From: an uncultured Tateyamaria sp.
GTDB lineage: Bacteria; Pseudomonadota; Alphaproteobacteria; Rhodobacterales; Rhodobacteraceae
Direction of reading: 5' to 3'
DNA length: 64,000 nt
Assembly (NCBI RefSeq): GCF_947496075.1
Contig: NZ_CANMBJ010000002.1
Span: 930,001 to 994,000 of the forward strand
How positions within the stretch are numbered: position 1 is the first letter of the stretch; every line of letters begins with the position of its first letter. Of the stretch, positions 56,359 through 64,000 are shown in pieces. Below the pieces are notes generated by a model that did not search any database, was not told where the DNA came from, and saw nothing but the letters and a program-made list of their open reading frames with translations. The position numbers were made by a program, and so were the translations under genes.

Positions 56359-56413
56359 GCCGGGTGGTTCACCACAACATTTAGTGGTCAACGCTATGAG
56401 TGAACCGCCGGGC
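56359..56413 (+). ncRNA. Structured RNA element in the nrdJ leader
   Basis: GCCGGGTGGTTCAC (56359-56372) pairs with GTGAACCGCCGGGC (56400-56413) over 13 of 14 positions, counting one G-U pair. An inner hairpin ACCAC-N8-GTGGT (56371-56388) is possible. The decamer GGGTGGTTCA recurs at 56474-56483 and could compete for the 3' strand, which would give two alternative folds. A structured RNA called the nrdJ motif has been described ahead of class II reductase genes (from memory). No B12-riboswitch core was seen. Confidence 0.5.
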
Positions 56414-56566
56414 ACGAGGGATAGGGGACACCGCCATACTAGGGGATTTCGCAGACACGTATCCGGGTCTGGCGGGTGGTTCAGTGAATTTGTGCCGGCA
56501 TTAACAACGGGGCCCTGCAACGTCAGGCGCACCTTTCGGAACACCAGCTGGGAATGAGGCAGCGCG

Positions 56567-59500
56567 ATGAAGATTGAAAGACAGTTCACCAAAGCCGGTC
56601 AGGACGCATATGCGGCTCTTGATTTCGTGACGACCGCGTCCGAGATCCGCAATCCTGATGGAACCGTCGTGTTCCGCTTGGACGAGGTGGAAGTGCCGGG
56701 CAGCTGGAGCCAGGTTGCCAGCGACGTCATCGCGCAGAAGTATTTCCGCAAGGCTAGCGTGCCTTCCAAACTGCAGAAGGTCGAAGAAAAGGACGTTCCC
56801 GAGTTCCTTTGGCGGTCCGAAGCGGCTGACGGCGCCGAAATGGGCGGTGAAACGTCCTCCAAGCAAGTATTTGACCGTCTGGCAGGCGCCTGGGCCTATT
56901 GGGGTTGGAAGGGTGGCTACTTCTCGACCGAAGAAGATGCGCGCGCCTATTACGACGAAATGCGTCACATGCTGGCGACGCAACGCGCTGCACCGAACTC
57001 TCCCCAGTGGTTCAACACCGGCCTGCATTGGGCGTATGGCATTGATGGTCCCGCGCAAGGACACCACTATGTCGACTACAAGACCGGCAAGCTGACCAAA
57101 TCCAAGTCTTCCTATGAACATCCGCAGCCGCATGCTTGCTTCATTCAGTCTGTCGCCGACGATCTGGTGAATGATGGCGGTATCATGGACCTGTGGGTGC
57201 GCGAAGCGCGGCTGTTCAAATACGGCTCCGGCACCGGCACCAACTTTTCCAGCCTGCGCGCTGCGGGTGAAAGCCTGTCGGGCGGCGGCAAGTCGTCGGG
57301 TCTTATGGGCTTTCTGAAAATCGGTGACCGCGCAGCTGGGGCCATCAAGTCGGGCGGCACCACTCGGCGCGCAGCCAAGATGGTGATCGTGGATGCAGAC
57401 CACCCCGATATTCAGGACTTCATCAACTGGAAGGTCATCGAAGAGCAGAAAGTGGCGTCCATCGTCGCAGGCTCCAAGATGCACGAGGAAAAGCTGAACG
57501 GCATCTTTGAAGCCATTGGTACCTGGGATGGTGCGGAAGCGGACGCTTACGATCCCAAGAAAAACAACGCGTTGAAGGATGCAGTGAAAGCGGCCAAGAG
57601 GGTTGCAATCCCTGAAACCTACATCAAGCGCGTGTTGGACTACGCTCGTCAGGGGCATACGTCCATCGAGTTCCCGACCTACGACACCGACTGGGATTCT
57701 GAAGCGTATAGCTCAGTCTCGGGCCAAAACTCGAACAACTCGATCCGCGTGACCAACGCCTTCCTCACTGCGGTCGAAAAGGACGCTGATTGGGAATTGA
57801 TCAGCCGTGTCGATGGATCGGTCACCAAGACGGTAAAGGCACGCGAATTGTGGGAACAAGTGGGCCATGCCGCATGGGCCTGTGCCGATCCGGGCATTCA
57901 GTACCACGACACTGTCAACGACTGGCACACATGCCCCGAAGACGGGCAAATCCGTGGCTCGAACCCGTGTTCGGAATACATGTTCCTCGACGACACTGCA
58001 TGTAACCTCGCGTCGATGAACCTGCTGACCTTCCTCAAGGACGGGCAGTTTCAGGTCGAGGACTACATGCATGCCTCCCGCCTTTGGACTGTGACACTGG
58101 AAATCAGCGTGATGATGGCGCAGTTCCCGTCGAAGGAAATCGCGCAGCGCTCATATGACTTCCGTACCTTGGGTCTTGGCTATGCAAACATCGGCGGACT
58201 GCTGATGAACATGGGCCACGGCTATGACAGCGACGAAGGCCGCGCGCTTTGTGGTGCCCTGACTGCCATCATGACCGGCGTGTCCTATGCCACATCTGCC
58301 GAGATGGCGGGTGAGTTGGGTCCGTTCCCGGGCTACAAGAAGAACGCCGACCACATGCTGCGGGTCATGCGCAATCACCGCAACGCGGCCTATGGTGCGA
58401 CCGAAGGTTATGAGGAACTGGCGGTCAAACCGGTCGCTCTGGACCACGCCAACTGCCCAGATCCACGTCTGATCGACGTCGCCATGGGTGCATGGGACGA
58501 AGCGCTGAAACTGGGCGAGAAGAACGGTTACCGCAACGCGCAATCCACTGTGATCGCACCGACCGGCACGATTGGCCTGGTCATGGACTGCGATACAACC
58601 GGGATTGAGCCTGACTTTGCCCTGGTGAAGTTCAAGAAGCTTGCCGGTGGTGGTTACTTCAAGATCATCAACCGTTCGGTGCCTGCGGCGCTCGAAAACC
58701 TCGGCTACGGCTCGGCTCAGATCGAAGAGATCATCAGCTACGCGGTGGGCCATGGCTCCATCGGTAATGCGCCTGCGATCAACCACACGACACTGACTGG
58801 GCATGGCTTTGGTGCCAACGAGTTGGCGAAAGTGGATGCGGCGCTGGAAAGTGCCTTCGACATCCGGTTCGTGTTCAACCAGTGGACGCTCGGCGAAGAG
58901 TTCTGCACAGGCGTGCTGGGCATTCCGGCCGAAAAGCTGAACGACCCAACCTTTGACCTGCTGAAGTCGCTGGGCTTCTCTAAGGCCGATATCGACGCTG
59001 CGAACGATCACGTCTGCGGAACGATGACGCTGGAAGACGCTCCGCACCTCAAAGAAGAGCATTACCATATCTTCGACTGCGCCAACCCGTGTGGCAAGAA
59101 GGGCAAGCGTTTCCTGAGCGTGGACAGCCACATCACGATGATGGCCGCTGCACAGAGCTTTATCTCAGGTGCGATTTCCAAAACCATTAACATGCCGAAC
59201 GATGCCACCATCGAAGACTGCCAGCGTGCTTATGAGCTGTCTTGGTCATTGGGTGTGAAGGCGAACGCGCTCTACCGTGATGGCTCCAAACTCTCGCAGC
59301 CTTTGGCGGCTGCGCTGGTCGAGGATGACGAGGACGCCCAAGAGGTGCTGGAAAGCGGTGCACCCGCCGAAAAGGCCGCCGTGCTGGCCGAAAAGATTGT
59401 TGAGAAGATCATCGTGAAAGAGATTGTGAAATCTCATCGCGAAAAGATGCCTCAGCGCCGCAAGGGCTACACTCAGAAGGCCATCGTTGGGGGCCACAAA

Positions 59501-60226
59501 GTCTACCTTCGGACGGGCGAGTATGAGGACGGCAATCTGGGCGAGATCTTCATCGACATGCACAAGGAAGGCGCTGGCTTCCGTGCGATGATGAACAACT
59601 TTGCCATCGCCGTGTCCGTGGGCCTGCAATACGGTGTGCCGCTCGAAGAGTTCGTGGACGCCTTCACTTTCACCAAGTTCGAACCCGCAGGTATGGTCCA
59701 GGGCAATGATAGCATCAAGAACGCGACGTCGATCCTTGACTACGTGTTCCGTGAACTGGCTGTGTCCTACCTTGACCGCACGGATTTGGCGCATGTGAAA
59801 CCCGAAGGGGCCACGTTCGACGATATCGGTCGGGGCGAGGAAGAGGGCGTGTCCAACGTTTCGGAACTGTCTGAGACGGCAGCATCGAAGTCCTTGGAAG
59901 TGCTGAAACAAATCAGCTCGACCGGCTATCTGCGCAAGCGTTTGCCCCAGGATCTGGTGGTGCTGCAGGGCGGCATGGCTGAAGGGGTCACGGTGGACGC
60001 AGAAGTCGCATTGCAGACGCTGGTGCCCGAGGTGGCTGTGAACGGTGCGGCATCGGTGTCGACCACGACTGTGACGGCGGCAACCACGACCATGGACGCC
60101 CGCACCAAGGCCAAGATGCAGGGCTACGAAGGCGAGGCATGTGGCGAATGCGGCAACTACACGCTGGTGCGCAACGGCACTTGCATGAAGTGCAACACCT
60201 GCGGCGGCACGTCCGGGTGTAGCTAA
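56567..60226 (+). CDS. nrdJ: Class II (adenosylcobalamin) ribonucleotide reductase
   Basis: Reduces ribonucleotides to deoxyribonucleotides using adenosylcobalamin, independent of oxygen. The 1219-residue protein has [16 protein letters not shown], the radical-domain landmarks [33 protein letters not shown] with the catalytic N-C-E-like NPCSE, and [17 protein letters not shown]-terminal zinc-ribbon-like tail ([19 protein letters not shown]) holds the shuttle cysteines. GAATGAGG lies ahead of the ATG. The long structured leader and DnaA box suggest regulation. Confidence 0.97.
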   Translation: MKIERQFTKAGQDAYAALDFVTTASEIRNPDGTVVFRLDEVEVPGSWSQVASDVIAQKYFRKASVPSKLQKVEEKDVPEFLWRSEAADGAEMGGETSSKQVFDRLAGAWAYWGWKGGYFSTEEDARAYYDEMRHMLATQRAAPNSPQWFNTGLHWAYGIDGPAQGHHYVDYKTGKLTKSKSSYEHPQPHACFIQSVADDLVNDGGIMDLWVREARLFKYGSGTGTNFSSLRAAGESLSGGGKSSGLMGFLKIGDRAAGAIKSGGTTRRAAKMVIVDADHPDIQDFINWKVIEEQKVASIVAGSKMHEEKLNGIFEAIGTWDGAEADAYDPKKNNALKDAVKAAKRVAIPETYIKRVLDYARQGHTSIEFPTYDTDWDSEAYSSVSGQNSNNSIRVTNAFLTAVEKDADWELISRVDGSVTKTVKARELWEQVGHAAWACADPGIQYHDTVNDWHTCPEDGQIRGSNPCSEYMFLDDTACNLASMNLLTFLKDGQFQVEDYMHASRLWTVTLEISVMMAQFPSKEIAQRSYDFRTLGLGYANIGGLLMNMGHGYDSDEGRALCGALTAIMTGVSYATSAEMAGELGPFPGYKKNADHMLRVMRNHRNAAYGATEGYEELAVKPVALDHANCPDPRLIDVAMGAWDEALKLGEKNGYRNAQSTVIAPTGTIGLVMDCDTTGIEPDFALVKFKKLAGGGYFKIINRSVPAALENLGYGSAQIEEIISYAVGHGSIGNAPAINHTTLTGHGFGANELAKVDAALESAFDIRFVFNQWTLGEEFCTGVLGIPAEKLNDPTFDLLKSLGFSKADIDAANDHVCGTMTLEDAPHLKEEHYHIFDCANPCGKKGKRFLSVDSHITMMAAAQSFISGAISKTINMPNDATIEDCQRAYELSWSLGVKANALYRDGSKLSQPLAAALVEDDEDAQEVLESGAPAEKAAVLAEKIVEKIIVKEIVKSHREKMPQRRKGYTQKAIVGGHKVYLRTGEYEDGNLGEIFIDMHKEGAGFRAMMNNFAIAVSVGLQYGVPLEEFVDAFTFTKFEPAGMVQGNDSIKNATSILDYVFRELAVSYLDRTDLAHVKPEGATFDDIGRGEEEGVSNVSELSETAASKSLEVLKQISSTGYLRKRLPQDLVVLQGGMAEGVTVDAEVALQTLVPEVAVNGAASVSTTTVTAATTTMDARTKAKMQGYEGEACGECGNYTLVRNGTCMKCNTCGGTSGCS

Positions 60227-60364
60227 GAGTTACGCACCCCGGGGAAGGGGCGCGAGGGGGCCGGGCCGGCTGGACCGGTCTGGCTCCCGACGAAGATGGA
60301 ATAGGGTGGGGCGGTACTTTGTCCCCCCACCTTTACACGGGGCGGGTGCGCTCGCCCCTAACGA

Positions 60365-60418
60365 CGTTCAGGCCGCAGGCAGAAAAGTACCGGGCGGTTA
60401 ACATATTGAGCCTGAACG
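60365..60418. repeat. Spaced inverted repeat between nrdJ and its terminator
   Basis: CGTTCAGGC (60365-60373) and GCCTGAACG (60410-60418) are a perfect 9-base inverted repeat with 36 bases between, ending 13 bases before the terminator. In RNA this gives a long hairpin just ahead of the terminator. The remaining 310-base gap also has a GGGGCG/CGCCCC hairpin near 60340 and no gene. Confidence 0.45.
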
Positions 60419-60430
60419 GCGAAACTCACA

Positions 60431-60456
60431 GGGGGGCCTTTTGGTCCCCCTTTTTT
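60431..60456 (+). terminator. Intrinsic terminator of nrdJ
   Basis: An 8-bp stem, GGGGGGCC/GGTCCCCC (one G-U pair), with a TTTT loop is followed by TTTTTTCTTTT on the plus strand, about 200 bases after the nrdJ stop. Confidence 0.88.
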
Positions 60457-60536
60457 CTTTTGATGCGGTTGGTGCTCTCTTTGCTGCGCAAATTCGCCCA
60501 CCCACCGCCCCTGCGGAGGGGCGACCGCTTCTGTTC

Positions 60537-61004
60537 TTACTCGGTCAGGACAAGCCGTAGTTTTGCGCGGGCGCGGGCGAGACGCGACATAACCGTGCCA
60601 AGAGGCAGGTCCGTGCTGTTTGCAAGTGCGCGGGGTGAGGTTTCTCCGGTAACGACGAGTTCCATCAACTGGCGCTGTGGTTTGGGCAGCTTTGTGATCG
60701 CGGCAAGGGTGTCTGCACAATCCAGTCGCAGCAGGGCATCTGGTTCTGTCAGCGCGTGATCATCCTTCAGCTTGTCCGTGGTCTGCAGTCTCAACCCGCG
60801 CCGCGCACGGTTTGACAGCGTGTGCATTGCGTAGGCGGACAAGTCGTCGATGGGATGGCCGTCGCGCAGCCGTTGGCACAGGGCGAGCAACGTGTCCTGC
60901 ACGAGGTCTTCGGCCTCGGCGCGGTTGCCCGCCAGCTTGAGCGCGCGCCGCGTCAACAGGGGGATAAGTGGTACGAGGCCGCGGGGACTGATGGGGTGAG
61001 TCAT
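60537..61004 (-). CDS. ECF-type RNA polymerase sigma factor
   Basis: A 155-residue alternative sigma factor. Region 2 is AEAEDLVQDTLLALCQRL, near residues 28-45, and region 4 is LPKPQRQLMELVVTGETSPRALANSTDLPLGTVMSRLARARAKL near 105-148. The frame continues upstream and MRKPSFAAM at 61028, with AAGCGGT ahead of it, is an alternative start. No anti-sigma gene is next to it. It is divergent from an EF-hand gene across 238 bases, which contain GGAAAC at 61199-61204, an ECF-like -35 sequence. Confidence 0.85.
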   Translation of the reverse strand: MTHPISPRGLVPLIPLLTRRALKLAGNRAEAEDLVQDTLLALCQRLRDGHPIDDLSAYAMHTLSNRARRGLRLQTTDKLKDDHALTEPDALLRLDCADTLAAITKLPKPQRQLMELVVTGETSPRALANSTDLPLGTVMSRLARARAKLRLVLTE

Positions 61005-61242
61005 GGCTGCGAAGCTGGGCTTTCTCATACCGCTTGAATAGCCCGGGGGTTTTCGCCGATCCCCGCTGCGCCCTCTTTTTGGGCAGCACGCCGCGCATGC
61101 CAATTGCCCGGATCGGCAGGCGCTTGCGCGGTTGCAGGGGTGGCGATCTCGAGGGGGGTGCAGTCCTGAAATTTGTGCTCATGTACATCAAGGGCGCCGG
61201 AAACAGGCCCCTCAAACAACCAAACTCGATAGGAGTTCACCA

Positions 61243-61491
61243 ATGACCAAGATTGCTTCTCTGACTTTCGTAGCAGCGCTCACTATCCCGGCCTTTGCAG
61301 TGGCCCAGGGCGCAGCGGATCTTGATACGAATGGGGATGGCGTGCTGACCATCGACGAAGTGCAAGCAAGCTTTCCCGACGTAACATCCGATGTTTTCAC
61401 CGCGATGGACCTGAACGCCGATGGCGCGCTGGATGCAGATGAAGTCGCCGCAGCCCAAGAAGCCGGCCTTATGCCACCCACGGACGGCTAA
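61243..61491 (+). CDS. Small secreted EF-hand protein
   Basis: An 82-residue protein with a signal peptide (MTKIASLTFVAALTIPAFAVA) and two 12-residue EF-hand loops, DTNGDGVLTIDE and DLNADGALDADE, each with all calcium-coordinating positions. It should be a periplasmic calcium binder. AGGAG lies before the ATG and a strong terminator follows. It is divergent from the ECF sigma gene, so the sigma factor may control it. Confidence 0.88.
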   Translation: MTKIASLTFVAALTIPAFAVAQGAADLDTNGDGVLTIDEVQASFPDVTSDVFTAMDLNADGALDADEVAAAQEAGLMPPTDG

Positions 61492-61547
61492 CCCGTACAC
61501 CCGACTTTTACCGCGTGTCATTGTCCGCGTGGTGAAGGGTGGGGGTG

Positions 61548-61590
61548 TGAGGTCCGGTCTCCCCCCAGGGGCCGGGCCTCATTTTTGTTT
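61548..61590 (+). terminator. Intrinsic terminator of the EF-hand gene
   Basis: TGAGGTCCGG (61548-61557) pairs with CCGGGCCTCA (61572-61581), with one G-U pair position, and is followed by TTTTTGTTT. It starts 57 bases after the EF-hand stop. The rest of the 410-base gap to the MttB gene holds GC-rich sequence, repeat B and a further hairpin. Confidence 0.85.
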
Positions 61591-61841
61591 GAGGTGTAAC
61601 AGGGGCGGATTCGCCCGTGGATTCACCTTGTTTTCATGAAGATGAAGGCCGGTGACAGGGTGTCACCCCCCATGCAGCATCCGTACACCCCCTGTACACC
61701 CCCAACGGGCGGAGGAGCGGAGGTTAACGCAACGCACGGTGATCCAAAGGACGCTGCGCGACGCCATTTGCTGGGTATGTGGAGGCCTGAGCCCTCGGCC
61801 TGCCACGCATCGGCTGCTTGGCCGACGGGCCCTTCGGGGCG

Positions 61842-61862
61842 GATTTTTTTGAAACAGGGAAG
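61842..61862 (-). repeat. Short repeat B, copy 2
   Basis: A 21-base sequence matching 4298-4318 at 20 of 21 positions (ending TTGAAACAGGGAAG on plus). It lies 40 bases after the stop of the minus-strand MttB gene, as copy 1 lies after pyrC. Confidence 0.6.
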
Positions 61863-61889
61863 AGGGACCGTTCTGACCGGGTGGTCCCT
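61863..61889 (-). terminator. Possible terminator hairpin after the MttB gene
   Basis: AGGGACC (61863-61869) and GGTCCCT (61883-61889) form a perfect 7-bp stem, 12 bases after the MttB stop on the minus strand. The sequence after it on that strand (CTTCCCTGTTTC) is only weakly T-rich, so termination is uncertain. Confidence 0.45.
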
Positions 61890-61901
61890 CCTTATTCTGG
61901 T

Positions 61902-63449
61902 TCAGGCGTCTGGCAGGTGGATTTTGAATGTGTCGCGGAGATCTGCATCGAGCGCGGGTTCGAGTGCGGCCGCTGGACGGCTGGCGAGAATTTCCGCCTT
62001 GCGCGCCGCCGCTTTCTCCAGGAGGTCCGGTTTGCCTAGTTCGGCCCATTCCTTGGGTGAGGTGCGGTCTCCGAATGTCGGGTAGACGCAATCTGATTGC
62101 ATGCGCGACAGCGTCTGTTCGGTCCCAAGGTAGTGACCTGGGCCTTCCATGCACACCTGCGCCATCTGGTCCAGGGCCAGCGTTTCATCCGTCACTTCGA
62201 TCCCGCGTGTGCAGCGCAGGGCCTGACCGATGATGTCGTCGCCCAGGATCAGGCTTTCGTGGCAGAACCCCAGAAGCGATGCATGCATGCCTGCGGCCTC
62301 GTAGACCATGTTCAGCCCCGACAGCCCCGCCATGACATTGGAACACATCTGTTCCCATCCCGCCTGCATGTCCGGCAGCTTGCTGTCCGACGCACCGGCA
62401 GCAGCGCCGCCCGGCAGATCGTAGAACCGGTGCATCTGTGCGCAGCCTGCTGTCAACAAGGCTTGCTCGCCTGAGCCGATCGACATTGCCCCGGTGCGCA
62501 GATCAAGGCCGAAGGGCCATGTGCCGAAGATGGCAGGTGCGCCCGGTCTGACGGCGTTGACATAGACGAGGCCCGCGAGGCACTCGGCCACGGCTTGCAC
62601 AATGGCGCCTGCAATGGTCGAGGGGGCGGTGGCTCCGCTCATGCCCGCCGACAAAAGCAGGACCGGCATCCCGGCTTTTATGCACGCCTCCATCACCTGG
62701 CAGCTTTCAGAGGCGAATTTCATCGGTGGCACGACAAAGCAGTTTGTATTGGAGACAAAGGGCCGGGCGCGCCAGGCGTCCTCCCCGCCTGCAATCATGT
62801 GCAGCATCTCGACCGCCGGAGCCACGCAATGCGGTTCGGAAAAGCTGGTCCCGATGTGTTTGGTTGTGCCCGATACGCAAGCATAGACCGAGTTGTACTC
62901 CATCTCGACCGTGTCGGGGATGTCACGGCAAATCATCGGCCGCTGACAGAAGTGAATGTTGTCGAGCACATCGCATATACGCGCCGCGTCGTGCAGGTCC
63001 TGCACTGTGCTGTCGCGGTAGTTCCGTCCGTCAATATCGACCATATGCACAGCCGCACCCGCCGTGCCGTAGTGGACGCGGGAGCCGCTGAGGTCGAGGT
63101 CGTGCTTGCCGTCGCGGCTGCATAGTGTGATGGATCTGTTCGCGCGCGCAATGGTGTCTTCGACAAGTGCGCGAGGGAAACGAATGCGCCCATCTTCGCC
63201 CAGGATCGCGCCCGCATTGGTCAGGTACTCCACGCCTGACGGTGGAGCGTCGGCGAGACCGATAGTTTCGAGAGCGTCCAGTGCAGCCGTGTGGATGCGC
63301 TGAACCTCTGCGTCGGTCAGTGGATTGTAGCGGCCGCCCTCAAGGCCGGGGCGCACAGGGCGCAGGTGGTCGGGGAGGGCGGTGGCGCGCGCAGCGCGGC
63401 GTGCGGCCCGGCCGCCAGAGCGAGAGGGAGATTGGTCGTTCATTTGCAT
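61902..63449 (-). CDS. MttB-family (trimethylamine-type) corrinoid methyltransferase, no pyrrolysine
   Basis: A 515-residue protein of the trimethylamine methyltransferase superfamily, which moves methyl groups from quaternary or tertiary amines to a corrinoid protein. Family landmarks are PLTDAEVQRIHTAALDALE, VEYLTNAGA, MVDIDGRNYR, and the C-terminal ALDQMAQVCMEGPGHYLG. The frame has no in-frame UAG, so it belongs to the non-pyrrolysine group, whose known members act on compounds such as glycine betaine. No corrinoid protein gene is adjacent. The start may be the ATG used or another two codons in. Confidence 0.88.
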   Translation of the reverse strand: MQMNDQSPSRSGGRAARRAARATALPDHLRPVRPGLEGGRYNPLTDAEVQRIHTAALDALETIGLADAPPSGVEYLTNAGAILGEDGRIRFPRALVEDTIARANRSITLCSRDGKHDLDLSGSRVHYGTAGAAVHMVDIDGRNYRDSTVQDLHDAARICDVLDNIHFCQRPMICRDIPDTVEMEYNSVYACVSGTTKHIGTSFSEPHCVAPAVEMLHMIAGGEDAWRARPFVSNTNCFVVPPMKFASESCQVMEACIKAGMPVLLLSAGMSGATAPSTIAGAIVQAVAECLAGLVYVNAVRPGAPAIFGTWPFGLDLRTGAMSIGSGEQALLTAGCAQMHRFYDLPGGAAAGASDSKLPDMQAGWEQMCSNVMAGLSGLNMVYEAAGMHASLLGFCHESLILGDDIIGQALRCTRGIEVTDETLALDQMAQVCMEGPGHYLGTEQTLSRMQSDCVYPTFGDRTSPKEWAELGKPDLLEKAAARKAEILASRPAAALEPALDADLRDTFKIHLPDA

Positions 63450-63833
63450 GGTCCGTGGGTAAGTGGCGAGGTATCGAGTGAGGTCAGATCACAACGATAC
63501 GGGTCGCCCACGCGCCGCCCTGCCGCGTTCGGCCCCGATGGTGCGTGCCACCAGTGAAATCTTGCTAAAGGTGCCCTGCACGGTGTGCGACTCCTCCGTC
63601 ACCTTTGTTTCAACATGTCACTCTTCGTCACGCTGGCGTGCGAAACGCCGCCTGTCTTGTCTGTTTGCGACACTGTGCACGCGGCTTATTGCTGCCACTT
63701 TGCGCGGATTTGGGCGGTCTGATGCGCAGTCATTGCACTGTGAGCGGTGAGGACTGGAACTGTGCCGCGTCATGCACAGTTGTGTACGGGGCGGCGCGTG
63801 ATCGCGCTGTGCCACGAAAAAAGGAGCAGACTT
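63450..63833. other. Intergenic region without recognised features
   Basis: 384 bases between the divergent MttB-family and outer-membrane protein genes. It must hold both promoters. I see one small hairpin (GGCGT-N5-ACGCC near 63635) but no recognisable operator, RNA gene or repeat. Confidence 0.5.
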
Positions 63834-64000
63834 ATGAAGACGCGCATTTTTGCGATTGGGTTGGCAACGGCCCTGGCAAGCCCGGCTCTGGCTGGCAGCC
63901 TTGAGCCCCCAGCACCTGAACCTGTGGCGCCTGTACCCCCGCCTCCCGCGCCGGTACAGACGTTTGGCGGCGACTGGACGGGTGGTTATGCCGGTTTGCA
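63834..64000 (+). CDS. Outer-membrane beta-barrel protein, N-terminus only
   Basis: The first 55 residues are present, cut by the window end. They begin with a signal peptide (MKTRIFAIGLATALASPALA), then a Pro-rich stretch (EPPAPEPVAPVPPPPAP), then FGGDWTGGYAGLQ, the first strand of small opacity/Omp25-like barrels. RBS AAGGAGCAG. The full length and fold cannot be seen. Confidence 0.75.
   Translation, partial: MKTRIFAIGLATALASPALAGSLEPPAPEPVAPVPPPPAPVQTFGGDWTGGYAGL

Noticed and set aside
56340..56566. Cobalamin riboswitch ahead of nrdJ
   Set aside because: The conserved B12-box core (GCCACTG with the expected surrounding helices) is not visible; the leader is reported as a structured element of unknown class.
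58151..59131. 326-codon open frame opposite nrdJ
   Set aside because: Antisense shadow of a conserved enzyme; composition is that of reverse-complemented coding DNA.
61902..63449. Pyrrolysine-containing MttB
   Set aside because: The frame has no in-frame UAG, and no pyl genes are in the window.

Overview
The window is about 61-62% G+C and reads as chromosomal DNA of a marine alphaproteobacterium of the Rhodobacterales (Roseobacter group). The evidence is gene order and family content: dnaB next to alr, a trpG-trpD-trpC-moaC-moeA-lexA run, a ccmE/ccmF/ccmH block carrying a GH108 muramidase and a holin, a fused indolepyruvate ferredoxin oxidoreductase, a class II (B12) ribonucleotide reductase, and an MttB-family methyltransferase without pyrrolysine. 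Genus assignment is inference. No IS element, prophage or CRISPR array was seen. Most of the window is core genome.

Layout. 0-5.4 kb, minus strand: alr (cut by the window edge), a DUF1194 VWA-like secreted protein, dnaB, pyrE and pyrC. 5.4-12.2 kb, minus strand: a tightly overlapping six-gene surface-glycan cassette. In transcription order it encodes a GT2, a sulfotransferase, a GT2 fused to a degenerate sulfotransferase domain, an FkbM-type methyltransferase, another GT2, and an alpha/beta-hydrolase-like protein that appears to lack its nucleophile. This is the least ordinary region. 12.4-15.1 kb, plus: MoxR AAA+ ATPase, an atypical P-loop protein and a CoxE-type VWA protein. 15.1-20.4 kb, minus: purL, a small secreted protein and a large MscS channel. 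20.6-25.1 kb: a LysR regulator divergent from the indolepyruvate oxidoreductase. 25.2-33.1 kb, plus: PlsC-like acyltransferase, murI, argC, ccmE, endolysin, holin, ccmF, ccmH and a PaaG-like crotonase. 33.1-37.1 kb, minus: RTX-repeat protein, gltA and gltX. 37.2-39.3 kb: comEC. 39.35-44.25 kb, minus: trpG, trpD, trpC, moaC, moeA and lexA, the last with its own SOS box. 44.4-54.3 kb: YibQ-like protein, a zinc deacylase, trpE, a PpiD-like chaperone, an aminotransferase, gpt, a LysE exporter, fabI and pdxH. 54.4-56.0 kb: double cold-shock protein, DUF192 protein, tRNA-Pro(TGG) and a lipoprotein. 56.1-60.5 kb: nrdJ with a structured 523-bp leader region that also contains a perfect DnaA box. 60.5-64 kb: a small ECF sigma factor divergent from an EF-hand protein, an MttB-family gene, and the start of an outer-membrane beta-barrel gene.

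How it fits together. Replication and nucleotide supply recur: dnaB, pyrE, pyrC, purL, gpt and nrdJ, with DnaA-box-like sites ahead of both dnaB and nrdJ. The trpE gene is separated from trpGDC by about 2.7 kb. The lysis pair inside the ccm block resembles the holin/endolysin pair that releases gene transfer agents in Rhodobacter capsulatus. Non-coding structure includes two short interspersed repeat families placed just downstream of genes, four convincing intrinsic terminators, and several palindromes at gene ends.
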